This document shows positions 37,801-47,342 of a stretch of DNA of 64,000 nucleotides, one piece after another. Within the stretch, counting starts at the first letter, position 1. Each line of letters starts with the position of its first letter. The stretch spans positions 1 through 64,000 of the forward strand of contig NZ_CABPSM010000024.1 in NCBI RefSeq assembly GCF_902459555.1, in the 5' to 3' direction. The translations under genes and the position numbers were made by a program. This DNA is from Pandoraea horticolens (GTDB lineage Bacteria; Pseudomonadota; Gammaproteobacteria; Burkholderiales; Burkholderiaceae). The notes below the pieces were generated by a model, which made no database searches, was not told the origin of the DNA, and saw nothing but the letters and a program-made list of their open reading frames with translations.

Positions 37801-40800
37801 AACGTCCGTGCGGACAGCACCGACGTGGTGGAATATTACTATTCCACGAACTTCCTGACCTGGAACGCGCCCGGCGACAAGATCATCGTGGGAGGTGAGA
37901 CACGCACCATAGTCGAGGTTATCAGCAATACCAAGCTGACGATCGACCAGCCTTTTACTTCTGACGGGACCAACGTCTTCTACCGGTACATCCCGACCAA
38001 CCGCACATTCGTGGGCAAAGGCCAGGTTTATGTCAGGTTGGATAAGAATGAAGTTTGGAAAGAGGGTTCTGATGCCAGTTTCCTGCGCCAGGTTGCGCCC
38101 GGGGATCGGATCATCGTGCGCGACCATGCGCGCACTGTAACGGATGTCCTCTCCGACACGAACCTGAAGATCGACCGGCCTTTTCCCTTTGCAGGGGACT
38201 ATCTCTCCTACCTGATCGTCCCCGGAGGGGGGCAGCCCCCGGCTTATATCGGTTCGGGCGGCATCATCTACAAGCGGGGCGACATCCGTGTCGAGGGCAT
38301 CGGCACGACCTTCACCGTGGATTTCGCCAATGGCGGCAGTATCCGCGCCGGTGACGTCACCATCCCGGTCGCCAAGGTCGACTCGGACACAAGCGCGACC
38401 GTGGAGGCCGGGTGGCGCACCGATGGCGGCGCCGGTCTGATGATCGCGCCGCCCGAGCGCAGCGGCAGAATCCTCGACATGTTGCCGAAAGCGGGCACCG
38501 GCACGGTCGAGCTCACCAAGGACTCGACGCGCCTCACTGGCAGCGGCACAGCCTTCCGCAGGCAAATTCAGGTCGGCGATCAGATCGTGTTTCCTGTCAT
38601 GGTCGGCGACGAGACGCACATGACACGCACCGTGACGGAAATAATCTCCGACAGCGAGGCGGAGCTCGACAGCGAGTCCCCTATCACCCAGGGGACACTC
38701 CACTTCACCATCCTGGCCCACGACGGGCTCGACGTCGTCGACGTCTTCCGCGAGCGCACCGGGCTGACGCCCACGGAGCTGACGGCGCTGCTGCGCCAGA
38801 ACCTCGACGACGCCGAGTTCAAGGCGGGCGGCGCCGATGGCTTCTTCATCAACGATACGGGCGAGACGCCGGCCACGATCACCACCTATTTCAGCAACGA
38901 CCCGGGCAATCCGGTGCAGCGCCTGTCCGGCCTGACCTTGAAGCGGCTCGACCGGATCAGCCGCTTCGTGCGCCTGGCGCACAGCCTCGGCTGGTCGTTC
39001 ACCGATCTGCAATGGGCGATGACGGCGAGCGGCGCCACCGAGATCACCGATGCGCTGGTGATGGCTCTCGGCCGCATCGCCGCGCTGATGGAGAGCGAGA
39101 AGCTCGGCGTCGTTGAGATCACCGCGCTTTTTCACGATCTCAAGACCACGGGCCGCGTCGATCAGGCCAAACCGCAGGACCCGTTCGACAAGATCTACAA
39201 CGCCCCCATGATGCTGAAGGGCGCCGATCCCTATGCGAAGGACTCGTCGACGCCGTTCGATCCCTTCCGTCAGCCGCCGCAGCTCTGGAACATCAACCCC
39301 GAGGAGGGAAAGAAGACGGGGACGGACGAGGTCATCCGCAGCCGTCTGCGCGCGGCGCTGCAGGTCAAGGACGCCGATCTGACGCGGCTCGCCGTCTATG
39401 TGCAGTGCCTGACCGGCGCCGCCAAGCCCGACGAGATGAGCCTGACGCTCGCCAACCTGAGCTGGCTGTGGCGGCTCGCCGCCACCGCGAAGCGGTTCGG
39501 CTGGACGGTCGACGCCTACCTGACCTTCCTCGGCCTCGCCTATTATCCAACGGCGAAGGATTACTTCCTCCCGCCGAAGGACGCCGTCAGCTTTGCACTC
39601 GACAAGCTCACGGATCAGTTCGCCCTGGCGCACTGGGTCGAGGACAGCGACTTCGACATCGCACAGATCCAGTATGTCGTCAACGGCACCGCCCAGGGTT
39701 TCTCGCCGCCCTATGCCGAAGACGACGTCGCCAGCTTCATGGCCGATCTCGCCGCCATTGCCGCGTCGACGCATCTCTCCAGCACCACGCTTGCCGCCGT
39801 GCAGCTCGATGCGGCGCAGGCGGACGCCCTCTTCGACAAGCTGGTAAAGGAGAGTTTCGTCACCGCAACCGGCATCGTGCTGCCGCTCGACAAGAAGAAA
39901 GAAGCGACCGACCATACGGTCAGCTATAACGCCGTCGCCGATCTGCTTCCGGTCCACGTCGGCGGGAACGATTCCGTCTTCGGCTTCAACGACGCCTCCT
40001 TCGCCAGCGCCAACAAGGGCATCAGCGCGGAGGAGTCGAAGAATGTCTATGCCGCGCTGCTCCAGCACAAGCCGCCGATCCTCGAGCCACAGCCGTCCGG
40101 GACCGCCGCGGTGGCACAATCCTTCGGGCAAGCGACCAATATCTCCTTCCTCGCCTCGTTCTTTTCCAATGGCGCCATCGCCAAGGTGGAGACCGTGCGC
40201 CAGATACTGCTGGCGGCGCGCGATGGGATCGACAGCCTTATCAACATTCTCGACCAGACGCTCCAGGTGCAGCACACGACCTTCACCCGGGCGCTGGCCA
40301 GCTTCATCGGCGTGGCGCAGCCGACGGTCACGGCGCTGCTGCCTTTCGCGAGCGAGCGCGCGCCCCTGCCCGATTATCTGGAGGTTTTCCTGACGCCGCT
40401 GCCGGAGGGCAGCACGCTGCCCAAGCCAGCGCTGGCGTTCATCGCCGAGGTGGCGCGGTTCGGTCTCGTCGCCGGCACCTGCCGGCTCAATCCGGTCGAG
40501 ACAGCCTATTTCACCTCAACGGATGGCGGGGAGCATTTCAACATCCACTGGCCCGTCTTCAACATCCGCGATATCAGCGACATCGCGGCCTATGTGACGC
40601 TGCGCAACGCCGTCGGGGCCGATAGGGCCGAGATCATCACCTATTTCAAGACGCCCGCCGATAACAAGGACCGTCCTGGCGGCAAAGCGGCGGCGCTGGT
40701 GGCGGCGACCGGATGGGACGCTAGGGATGTCGATGTGCTCACCGCCTATTTCTGGCCGAAACCGGCGCCGGACGATGCCAATACGGTCGTGGGGCTGACG

Positions 40801-43800
40801 CGGCTTGCCGCCGTCTTCGATATCGAGCGCCGGCTCGGCGTGCGCGCGCAGACGCTGAAGGAGTTGATCGCCACCAGCCATCTGCCGATCGAGTCCAAGG
40901 AGACGCCCGGCAGCGTCGATCCGGCCCATTGGAAGACCTATGAGGACGCGGCCGAGACCGCCCGCGGCATCGTCAGCGCCACCTTCAGCGACCAGGCGCG
41001 CACCGACGCCGATGCGACCATCGACGGCGAGGTCAACGCCGCATCGCGCAATGCGCTTGTCGGCAACGTGCTGTGGTGGATGAACGCCGCCAACCCGACG
41101 ATCGTCAGCGTCAACGATCTCTACCGCTACCTGCTGCTCGATGTCGAAATGGGTTCCTGCACCACCACCTCGCCGATCGCCCAAGCCATCGCCTCGGCGC
41201 AGCTCTATCTGCAGCGGGCGCGAATGATGCAGGAGTCGGGCGTGCTCACGCTCGACATCCCGGAAATCTGGTGGTCATGGATGATGAACTACCGGATCTG
41301 GGAGGCCAACCGCCGGATCTTCCTCTACCCTGAGAACTATCTCGAGCCGTCGCTGCGACAGGATGCGACACCGGATTTCGAGACCCTGGCCTCGGAGTTG
41401 CTTCAGAATGCCCCGACCAAGGACAATGTGGTCAAACCGTTCCAGACCTTTCTCAAGGCGCTCGCGGTGCTCGGCGGCCTGACCCCGGCCGGCGCCTATC
41501 AGGCGCTTCGCAGGGATCCGCAGACGGGCGAGGAAAAGGACACGCTGTTCGTGGTCGGCCGCACCCGGGCGCAGCCCTATCAATTCTATTTCTGCACCCT
41601 CGACAATGCGGTCGAGTGGAGTCCCTGGCAGGCCATTGACCTCACCATTGCCGGCGAGCGCCTGTCGCCGATCCATGCCTTCAGCCGGCTCTTTATCTTC
41701 TGGAGCGAGTTCGACAGGTCGCAAAGCGGCACCGTCGCCAGTCAGAACTCGAGCACGCAAACCATCGACAAGGCGACCCTTCGCTATGCCTTCTACAATG
41801 ACGGCGAATGGTCGCCCGCCCAGTTGCTCGACGACATGGCGCTGCTCAACACTTATCCATCGCCCTCTTATTCCCCCGGCCCCACCGACAGGTTCCAAAA
41901 CTCCCTGCGCAGGAAGAACAGCTATTGGCAGTTTCCTTATGTGCTCGCCACCGGCCGTGGCTTCGTTGGAACGGGGCGTGTGGAATTCTCCAAAGACAGT
42001 GCGGTTCTCAATGGCGTCCGTACCCAGTTCACGCGTGAGGTGCGGGCCGGCGATACCGTCGTCTGCTTTGGTGAAAGCCGTATCGTCAGCCTCGTGGCAA
42101 ATAACGATCAGCTCGTCGTCACGCAACCCTGGTCGGGCACGGTTGAACAGGCTGAATACAAGATCATTCCAGTAAACGAGACCAGCCATCTCATACCCTT
42201 TACCGGCACAGGCAAGGTCTCGACGACTGCAAACAGTGCGGGCGTCACCGGCAAGGGCACGCGTTTCCTCGATGAAGTCGCTTTAGCCGACAGGATCGCC
42301 ATCGGCGGAGAATCTTACGTAGTCCTTGATATTCAGAGCCATGAACAACTCACGGTCAACCAGAACTGGACCGATGCGCACAAGAATGCCGCGTATACCG
42401 TGGCTTCCAGCCGGCGCAGCGATGAGGCGATCATGGTCGGCTACAGCACATGGCAGCAAACGGTGGACGCGGGAAGCTACACGAATTTAAATCCTGTGCC
42501 CAACGGCACCGAGGACACCTTCATCGCCGCACGGAATAGCGTCGGCCAATCGGTCACCGACGCGATGCGGCTGGCGTATCACTATCGCCCTGCCGCCAAG
42601 GGTGGCGGCAATCCTGTTGCCGGCTACGTGCCGGTGTCGAACTGCACCTTCCTCGACGCCAATCTGGCGCGCTCGTCAGCCAAGGTGCTGTGGGCGGACT
42701 ATGCCTATGGCTCCGAAGCCAATGGCCGCCCCTATCGTCCCGAGTTGCCGCGCCAGTTCGCGCGCCTCTCCGTCCATCCCAGCGATAATCTCCTCTATGA
42801 CAATTATTGGGGCACAAACCTGCCCGGTCTGCTCGATTCCGACCGGAATCCGACGGTGGAGGGCAGCGTCGACCTGCTGTTTAACATCAACGCGGACAAG
42901 GCTTCGCTCCTGCCCGTCGGCAACAAGCCGGGCTCGTTCCTGTTCGACAATGGCGACGAGACCTTCCTGGTGCGGCCGGACGACCCGACGATCCGGCACC
43001 TTTCCGAAACTTTGCTGCGCAGCCCGCGACCGTGGCCGGAGAAGGAGCTGGTCAGCAGTCAGATTCTGAGCACGGGGAACTATACGGCGTTGGGCAGCCC
43101 CCTCGCAGAGACCCGCTTCAGCTTCACCCGGCTGTCGACCTCGGTGATGCCGGAACTGCAGCGCCGACTGTTCCTCGACGGCATCGATGCGCTGCTCTCG
43201 CCCGCGTCGCAATATCTGCCGGAACTGCCGTTCGACCGGTTTTCCGGCGCGGCCACCGCACCGGAGCCGCAGGTCGTGCCGCCGACCTCGACGCTGATGG
43301 ATTTCGACGGCGCCTTCGGCCTTTACTTCTGGGAACTCTTCTTCCACGCGCCGTTCCTCGTCGCCGACCGCCTGCAGGGCGTCGGCAAGTTCGAGGACGC
43401 GCTGTCCTGGCTGCAATACATCTTCAACCCGATGCAGCCGCCCAGCGCCGATGACGGGCCGGAGTCAGCCACGCGATTCTGGCGCTTCCGGCCGTTCCGC
43501 CACATGGATCAGCCGTCGCTGGCCGCCAACCTCACCGATCCGCGCCAGATCAAGGCCTACAATAACGACCCCTTCGATCCCGACGCCATCGCCGCGATCC
43601 GTCATGTCGCCTATGCCAAGGCGATCGTCATGCGCTATGTCGACGCGGTGCTGGACTGGGGCGATGCGCTGTTCACGCAATACACCCGCGAGACCATCAC
43701 TCAGGCGACCAATCTTTATGTGTTGGCCCAAGACCTGCTCGGCGCCAAACCAGTCTCGCAGGGGCGGCTGCCACTGCCGCAGCCCAAGAGCTTCAGTGAG

Positions 43801-46107
43801 CTCAAGGCGAAATACAAGGACGAGATCCCGCAGTTCCTCGTCGACCTGGAGAACACACCGTTCCTGACGCGGCTCGACGACAACGCCCGTTACGCGAGCC
43901 AGCCGGTCAATGATGTGATCGCCTATTTCGCGGTGCCGGAGAATGCGGATTTCATGAAATACTGGGATCGTGTCGATGACCGGCTGTTCAAGATCCGCCA
44001 TTGCATGAACATCGACGGTCAGGCGGTGCCGCTGGCGCTGTTTGCGCCGCCGATCGACCCGGCGATGCTGATCCAGGCGATGGCCGGCGGCGGGGCCGCG
44101 GCGCTGGCGAACGCCCTGACGGAGGGGGTGCCTCATTATCGCTTCGACTTCCTCATCGAGCGGGCCCAGGCTATCGTCGAGCAACTTATTCGCATCCACG
44201 TCAGTTTTTCGTTGAACCTGACAAGGCGGGATGCGGAGGCCCTAAGCTTGCTGACCACGGAGCAGGAGAATCTGCTCCTCAAGATGACCACCATGATTAA
44301 GGAGCAGGACGTCGCCGAAGCCGAGGCCAACGGCAAGGCGCTCGAGGAGAGCCTCGCCAGCGCGCATGACCGCCAAGCTTATTATGTTGGCCTGATCAGT
44401 AACGGTATCTCGGCCCGGGAGCAGTCGAGTCTCGACAGCATGATAGTCGGGAAAACCTTAAACATGATAAGCGGGATCGTGAAGGCGTCGGCATCCATCG
44501 GCTATGCCCTACCCCAGGCCGGCTCGCCCTTCGCCATGACCTATGGCGGAGCGCAGATCGGCGCCGCCCTCACGTCTGCCGCCACCGTGCTCGAGACAGC
44601 AGGAGCAGTCGCGGACCTATCGTCAAAGCTGATCTCGACCTTCGCCATTTATGAGCGCCGCGCCCAGGAGTGGCGCCTGCAGCAACAGATCGCCGCCCAT
44701 GACGTGGCGCAGATCGACAACCAAATCCAAGCCAACTCCATCCGCATCGCCCTCGCCAAGCAGGGGCTTGTCATTCAGGAGGAGACGATCCGGCAAAACC
44801 GGGAGCGGGCAAGCTTCCTCAAGGACAAGTTCACCAACAAGGCGCTCTTTCAATGGATGGTCAATCAGATCAGCCGCATTCAATTCCAAACCTATACGGT
44901 CGCCCATCAGCTCGCATTGACGGCACAGCGCGCCTATCAATTCGAATACAACAGCGATCGCCGTTTTGTGACCTTCGATTACTGGGACGCCGCTCATGGC
45001 GGCCTGACCTCGGGCGAGGGTCTACAACTGGCGCTCACCCAGATGGCGGCGAGCGTGCTCGATACGCCTCGATCGCTGGAAATCGAGCGCACCATCTCGC
45101 TGACGGATATCAACCCCCTGGCTCTGGTCCAGTTGCGCGAGAAAGGCGAGTGCTTCTTCGAATTCTCCGAGAGCCTATTCGACCATGACTTCCCCGGTCA
45201 TTACTGCCGCAAGATCAAAACGCTCTCGGTCTCGATCGTCTCCGCAGTCGGGCCCTATCGGGTCATCAAAGGAACATTGACGCAGCTCAGCAACCAGGTC
45301 GTCCTGAAGTCCGACAACCAAGGGCTCAATGCCGTCAAATTTCTGCTTGGAGAGGAGAGCGCCACAGTGCCGCCGGCCTCGGCGATGCGCAGCAACTGGC
45401 GCAACCACCAGGAGATCGTACTGTCGAACGGGCAGGAAGACAGCGGCCTTTTCGCGCTCAACCTGGAGGACAGCCGCTATTTGCCCTTCGAGGGCACCGG
45501 GGCCGTGTCGTCTTGGCTGTTGAGCCTTCCGAAGGGCACCAACCACATCGCCTTCGATGCTATCAGCGACGTGACCATCCGCTTGAAATACACAGCCAGT
45601 GATGGCGGAGACGCCTTTCGCCGCAAGGTGGCCGAGCTCGCTGAGCTGAAGACACTCGCGGGCTTCGAATATATTGACTGCCGTTCGATGTATTCCGACG
45701 CCTGGCAGCGCTTATTCGCCCCCGTCGGTCCGACGTCGGACACGCAGACCCTGTCGCTGCCCATCACCGATTTCGTGCCGCCGCACGTGGACAACGCAAA
45801 GCTAATGGGCTTCTACATTCGTCTGTCGGCCGATCAGTCTGTAGCGGGGTCCTATATCAGCGTGGATCTCAGCAAGCAACGGGCCCCGGACGAGGTGAAG
45901 CTCGATGCGGCCAACACCATGTCCTGTATGTTCGGGGAGAATGACAGGCCCTACATCAAAGACATTACGTCCAGGCCGGCCGAGATCATCTTCGATCTCA
46001 AGAATACTCCCGCCGCCCTGAAAACCGACGGCAAGCTGAATGCGGATGCGCTGAAGAATATAGAGATCGTTTTTTACTACGTGGGAGACGTGAAACTCTC
46101 TGGGTAG
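34822..46107 (+). CDS. Tc-toxin A subunit (TcA-like), with two repeat insertions
   Basis: A giant 3761-residue protein of the TcA family, the pentameric needle-and-receptor component of insecticidal Tc toxins. The start at 34822 is preferred because GGGGGA lies 6 bp upstream; an ATG at 34801 lacks one. The N-terminal region has the SpvA/VRP1-type block ending MNYFETDPGQTVFSPAAYFF and RRPDLFKLKLTPANTFDEVP. The helical shell is split at about residue 362 by 12 tandem beta-rich repeats (to about 1300). A neuraminidase-like region around residue 2250-2530 is split by two more. The pore-forming region starts near residue 3066 (LFAPPIDPAMLIQAMAGGGA), with long helices and coiled coils. The C-terminus (about 3400-3761) is the TcB-binding domain with ESLFDHDFPGHYCRKIKTLS. 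Without the insertions it would be about 2650 residues, near family size. No tcB or tcC gene is in the window. IS scars lie just upstream. Confidence 0.93.
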   Translation: MGVSQSGRTEKSAIQKFLQNNPDFDPVTFDFFDKSAVQALLQAGGLADTDSSPTEKVRASGKPKRSTTSENIVEVDALQAYQRMLRLTGDGATAEVLVSLGLDSAAIIAAMSPARFVQTTKPVFGDDEAAARAIHAKAGHIKTAALHLYGSVKELVASPSYRKAAFNSVTPELVDYFTQIPSYTELFANMNYFETDPGQTVFSPAAYFFDLMRIIDEYVTHPNTTPIRTIPQGYTLEERRPDLFKLKLTPANTFDEVPTLALVNDILAHLITARGMGEAYQYLALASYPFNLPFNRPLLALRRALAVMQCPLVDLYRAMEVDHAPPAADGDNAVLPLDVAREATGLSIAELVLVTKPAGDAAYSFPGSGIVGTVAGSPDVVGIGTRFTSDIAAGDWLTIGPETHKVAAIASDTALTVESPWTEATAVSYEAVRGENRFPGKGTIDGTTSNDIVTGRGTSFSIQVRVGDRIAMPEISIDGIEPVRTVTAIVSDTSLTVDHPWPLGFNGIAYTIIPFNAGKGEVAVTQGSSTVTGTDTGFTTQVRVGDEITITFDHEDLGFRTVAEVISDDVLRVTQAWPVSFDGAYKIELPGSGVVAITAGETTATGTGTSFFTQVKPGDSITIRGLGDDVGLTHVVTSILSDISLTVERPWPTSHGSNTYLITSGNPTKGKVAIEKDDTTIRGTGTKFLTDVKVHDAIGLFIDQDLPAHTVTNIVSDKSLTVDRPWPASYDGKGYKITSVRKGAGGIVYRRGETGVVGISTAFIADFAAGSEIRVGDVTVPVTKVASDTSLTVATPWSEAAGAGYLIALADGSEAAVSRAYGYDIPRTSPPFAGTGIVGSLAGLPRVIGIDTRFQSEIVPGDQLTIGHVTHTVNAIESDTALTVDTPWKTTNAVSYVAVPAPGTGQPHRTFPGTATITIKAGSNEVVQYSSNTNFRWQFTPGDKIIVEGETRTVVEVISDAKLTIDQPFSFDKNNVPYQVDWPYRGFPGANTINVRADSTDVVEYYYSTNFLTWNAPGDKIIVGGETRTIVEVISNTKLTIDQPFTSDGTNVFYRYIPTNRTFVGKGQVYVRLDKNEVWKEGSDASFLRQVAPGDRIIVRDHARTVTDVLSDTNLKIDRPFPFAGDYLSYLIVPGGGQPPAYIGSGGIIYKRGDIRVEGIGTTFTVDFANGGSIRAGDVTIPVAKVDSDTSATVEAGWRTDGGAGLMIAPPERSGRILDMLPKAGTGTVELTKDSTRLTGSGTAFRRQIQVGDQIVFPVMVGDETHMTRTVTEIISDSEAELDSESPITQGTLHFTILAHDGLDVVDVFRERTGLTPTELTALLRQNLDDAEFKAGGADGFFINDTGETPATITTYFSNDPGNPVQRLSGLTLKRLDRISRFVRLAHSLGWSFTDLQWAMTASGATEITDALVMALGRIAALMESEKLGVVEITALFHDLKTTGRVDQAKPQDPFDKIYNAPMMLKGADPYAKDSSTPFDPFRQPPQLWNINPEEGKKTGTDEVIRSRLRAALQVKDADLTRLAVYVQCLTGAAKPDEMSLTLANLSWLWRLAATAKRFGWTVDAYLTFLGLAYYPTAKDYFLPPKDAVSFALDKLTDQFALAHWVEDSDFDIAQIQYVVNGTAQGFSPPYAEDDVASFMADLAAIAASTHLSSTTLAAVQLDAAQADALFDKLVKESFVTATGIVLPLDKKKEATDHTVSYNAVADLLPVHVGGNDSVFGFNDASFASANKGISAEESKNVYAALLQHKPPILEPQPSGTAAVAQSFGQATNISFLASFFSNGAIAKVETVRQILLAARDGIDSLINILDQTLQVQHTTFTRALASFIGVAQPTVTALLPFASERAPLPDYLEVFLTPLPEGSTLPKPALAFIAEVARFGLVAGTCRLNPVETAYFTSTDGGEHFNIHWPVFNIRDISDIAAYVTLRNAVGADRAEIITYFKTPADNKDRPGGKAAALVAATGWDARDVDVLTAYFWPKPAPDDANTVVGLTRLAAVFDIERRLGVRAQTLKELIATSHLPIESKETPGSVDPAHWKTYEDAAETARGIVSATFSDQARTDADATIDGEVNAASRNALVGNVLWWMNAANPTIVSVNDLYRYLLLDVEMGSCTTTSPIAQAIASAQLYLQRARMMQESGVLTLDIPEIWWSWMMNYRIWEANRRIFLYPENYLEPSLRQDATPDFETLASELLQNAPTKDNVVKPFQTFLKALAVLGGLTPAGAYQALRRDPQTGEEKDTLFVVGRTRAQPYQFYFCTLDNAVEWSPWQAIDLTIAGERLSPIHAFSRLFIFWSEFDRSQSGTVASQNSSTQTIDKATLRYAFYNDGEWSPAQLLDDMALLNTYPSPSYSPGPTDRFQNSLRRKNSYWQFPYVLATGRGFVGTGRVEFSKDSAVLNGVRTQFTREVRAGDTVVCFGESRIVSLVANNDQLVVTQPWSGTVEQAEYKIIPVNETSHLIPFTGTGKVSTTANSAGVTGKGTRFLDEVALADRIAIGGESYVVLDIQSHEQLTVNQNWTDAHKNAAYTVASSRRSDEAIMVGYSTWQQTVDAGSYTNLNPVPNGTEDTFIAARNSVGQSVTDAMRLAYHYRPAAKGGGNPVAGYVPVSNCTFLDANLARSSAKVLWADYAYGSEANGRPYRPELPRQFARLSVHPSDNLLYDNYWGTNLPGLLDSDRNPTVEGSVDLLFNINADKASLLPVGNKPGSFLFDNGDETFLVRPDDPTIRHLSETLLRSPRPWPEKELVSSQILSTGNYTALGSPLAETRFSFTRLSTSVMPELQRRLFLDGIDALLSPASQYLPELPFDRFSGAATAPEPQVVPPTSTLMDFDGAFGLYFWELFFHAPFLVADRLQGVGKFEDALSWLQYIFNPMQPPSADDGPESATRFWRFRPFRHMDQPSLAANLTDPRQIKAYNNDPFDPDAIAAIRHVAYAKAIVMRYVDAVLDWGDALFTQYTRETITQATNLYVLAQDLLGAKPVSQGRLPLPQPKSFSELKAKYKDEIPQFLVDLENTPFLTRLDDNARYASQPVNDVIAYFAVPENADFMKYWDRVDDRLFKIRHCMNIDGQAVPLALFAPPIDPAMLIQAMAGGGAAALANALTEGVPHYRFDFLIERAQAIVEQLIRIHVSFSLNLTRRDAEALSLLTTEQENLLLKMTTMIKEQDVAEAEANGKALEESLASAHDRQAYYVGLISNGISAREQSSLDSMIVGKTLNMISGIVKASASIGYALPQAGSPFAMTYGGAQIGAALTSAATVLETAGAVADLSSKLISTFAIYERRAQEWRLQQQIAAHDVAQIDNQIQANSIRIALAKQGLVIQEETIRQNRERASFLKDKFTNKALFQWMVNQISRIQFQTYTVAHQLALTAQRAYQFEYNSDRRFVTFDYWDAAHGGLTSGEGLQLALTQMAASVLDTPRSLEIERTISLTDINPLALVQLREKGECFFEFSESLFDHDFPGHYCRKIKTLSVSIVSAVGPYRVIKGTLTQLSNQVVLKSDNQGLNAVKFLLGEESATVPPASAMRSNWRNHQEIVLSNGQEDSGLFALNLEDSRYLPFEGTGAVSSWLLSLPKGTNHIAFDAISDVTIRLKYTASDGGDAFRRKVAELAELKTLAGFEYIDCRSMYSDAWQRLFAPVGPTSDTQTLSLPITDFVPPHVDNAKLMGFYIRLSADQSVAGSYISVDLSKQRAPDEVKLDAANTMSCMFGENDRPYIKDITSRPAEIIFDLKNTPAALKTDGKLNADALKNIEIVFYYVGDVKLSG
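35908..38720 (+). repeat. Twelve tandem ~75-residue repeats inside the Tc-toxin gene
   Basis: Each unit follows the pattern GxGxVxVxxGxxxVxGxGTxFxxQVxxGDxIxIxGExRTVxxIxSDTxLTVDxPW with 70-90 residues. Examples are VTGTDTGFTTQVRVGDEITI and SDTSLTVDHPWPLGFNG. Similar modules occur in phage tail fibres and large surface proteins. The units are diverged but clearly homologous, so they arose by duplication. Confidence 0.85.
41956..42410 (+). repeat. Two further repeats of the same family in the Tc-toxin gene
   Basis: Two more units interrupt the neuraminidase-like region between YVLATGRG and SSRRSDEAIMVGYS. They include LNGVRTQFTREVRAGDTVVC and VTGKGTRFLDEVALADRIAI. They match the first array in pattern and length. 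Confidence 0.8.
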
Positions 46108-46133
46108 CTTCAAGATTCGGAAGAAATAGTACG

Positions 46134-46514
46134 TTAGCCGTATTGCAGCACTATTAAGATCAATGATTTACTGCTTGAAAACCAAATCAGGTGCGGTTCT
46201 ATAGCACGACCACCAATAGCCATCAGTGATCCCACGGCGTCCATGACGTTTTTCGTATTGGCAACTAGCCCCGGAAGTACTTGGCCAAAAAACTGCTGGA
46301 ACTGGATCATCTCGTAATGATCTGCGTCATCGCCTCCAATGGATGACGGAACAGACAGAAAATCTAAACTTCCGGCGTTGTGGAGTCTGACGACTGCGGC
46401 GATGACATCTGCTTGTCCATATGCTTCAGCCTCGCCCAAACGTGGAACTAGTAACGATAGAAGCGTTTTGCTTTTGTACCGATCGAGAATGTCGTGTTCG
46501 AGAGAGTTCGTCAT
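46134..46514 (-). pseudogene. Hypothetical gene, probably truncated at its 3' end
   Basis: A 126-residue frame starting MTNSLEHDILDRYKSKTLLS and containing YEMIQFQQFFGQVLPGLVAN and NVMDAVGSLMAIGG. The last 20 residues (after GGRAIEP) look out of character, and the frame ends next to the Tc-toxin stop, so the 3' part was likely lost in the insertion. No domain recognised. Confidence 0.45.
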
Positions 46515-46729
46515 TACGGACCTTAGACGTAACCAAGCGACAATATCATGAGACGCTTCAGAGCCAACCTAGCTCACATCCAGTTCGCTAAGTCCGTTAA
46601 AACCTGCGGCGAGGTCGCATGCTGCAGATTACCGCTCTGGCGCACTGCATTTACGAAGCCATGCGGGCTGGGTCGTTCTTTGCTATGCCAAGGTGGGTTC
46701 CGATGGCCCCGCCAGTCCAAACCCAAACG

Positions 46730-47276
46730 TCACGCGCTCGGAAGGACCGCAACAATCCGCCCCACCTCTGCGGCCATTGCCTGAGCCATCCGCTCAAAGG
46801 CATCGGCCGGTTTAAGCGCCGAGAGTGCACCATTACGCCCGTGCGTAGTGGGAAATCCCATCCCCAAGAAACACATTAAGTCCTGGTGCGTTGGCGGCGA
46901 ACCAAGCCTTGCAAGCCAAAATGTCCGGGGCCGTAGCGGGAATCAGTCCCAAGGTTGGCGCCAACTTGAATGCGAAGTCCAGGTCGGCAAGGGCCTTAGG
47001 CGTGACACCCACCGCACGCAATACGTTCATCATCGGCACCAGTGAAGAACTGCTCCCCCCCTCCACCAAACATCCCTTGTCGTATGCGTAGGAGTGGCCC
47101 CGCACCAGCGTGTATATCGGAGGGAGCGTACCGCCGGCGCATTTTGGTCTCGCAAGCGCAGCTTCGTTGATCCATATCGTGGCGTTACCTCGGTTTATCA
47201 GGCCGGTGTTGTACGCAGCCCAGTTCTTGACCCGGTAGCGCTTCTTCGACTCCTGCGTCTTGCTTGTGTCCCCGCG
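46730..47276 (-). pseudogene. IS5-type transposase start fused to an OLD/TOPRIM-like gene end
   Basis: From 47276 the frame reads MRGDTSKTQESKKRYRVKNW and AAYNTGLINRGNATIWINEA, the N-terminus of an IS5-family transposase. After about 60 residues it becomes unrelated sequence: SYAYDKGCLVEGGSSSSLVP, GVTPKALADLDFAFKLAP and AFKLAPTLGLIPATAPDI. The VEGxxS and DLDFAF patterns suggest the TOPRIM part of an OLD-like nuclease, a weak match. Near 46840 the frame shifts into NGALSALKPADAFERMAQAM and AEVGRIVAVLPSA, ending at 46730. It is therefore two broken genes joined by a deletion. Confidence 0.55.
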
Positions 47277-47342
47277 CATCTTCTCGGCAAGCAAAAATCG
47301 AGAATCTGCCCAGGAACCCCCTCTGTAGACAGCCCGGCACAA

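Noticed and set aside
37351..40275. 974-residue leftward ORF inside the Tc-toxin gene
   Set aside because: It is a shadow frame: Arg/Asp/Gly/Val-rich with no domain, opposite a well-supported toxin frame.
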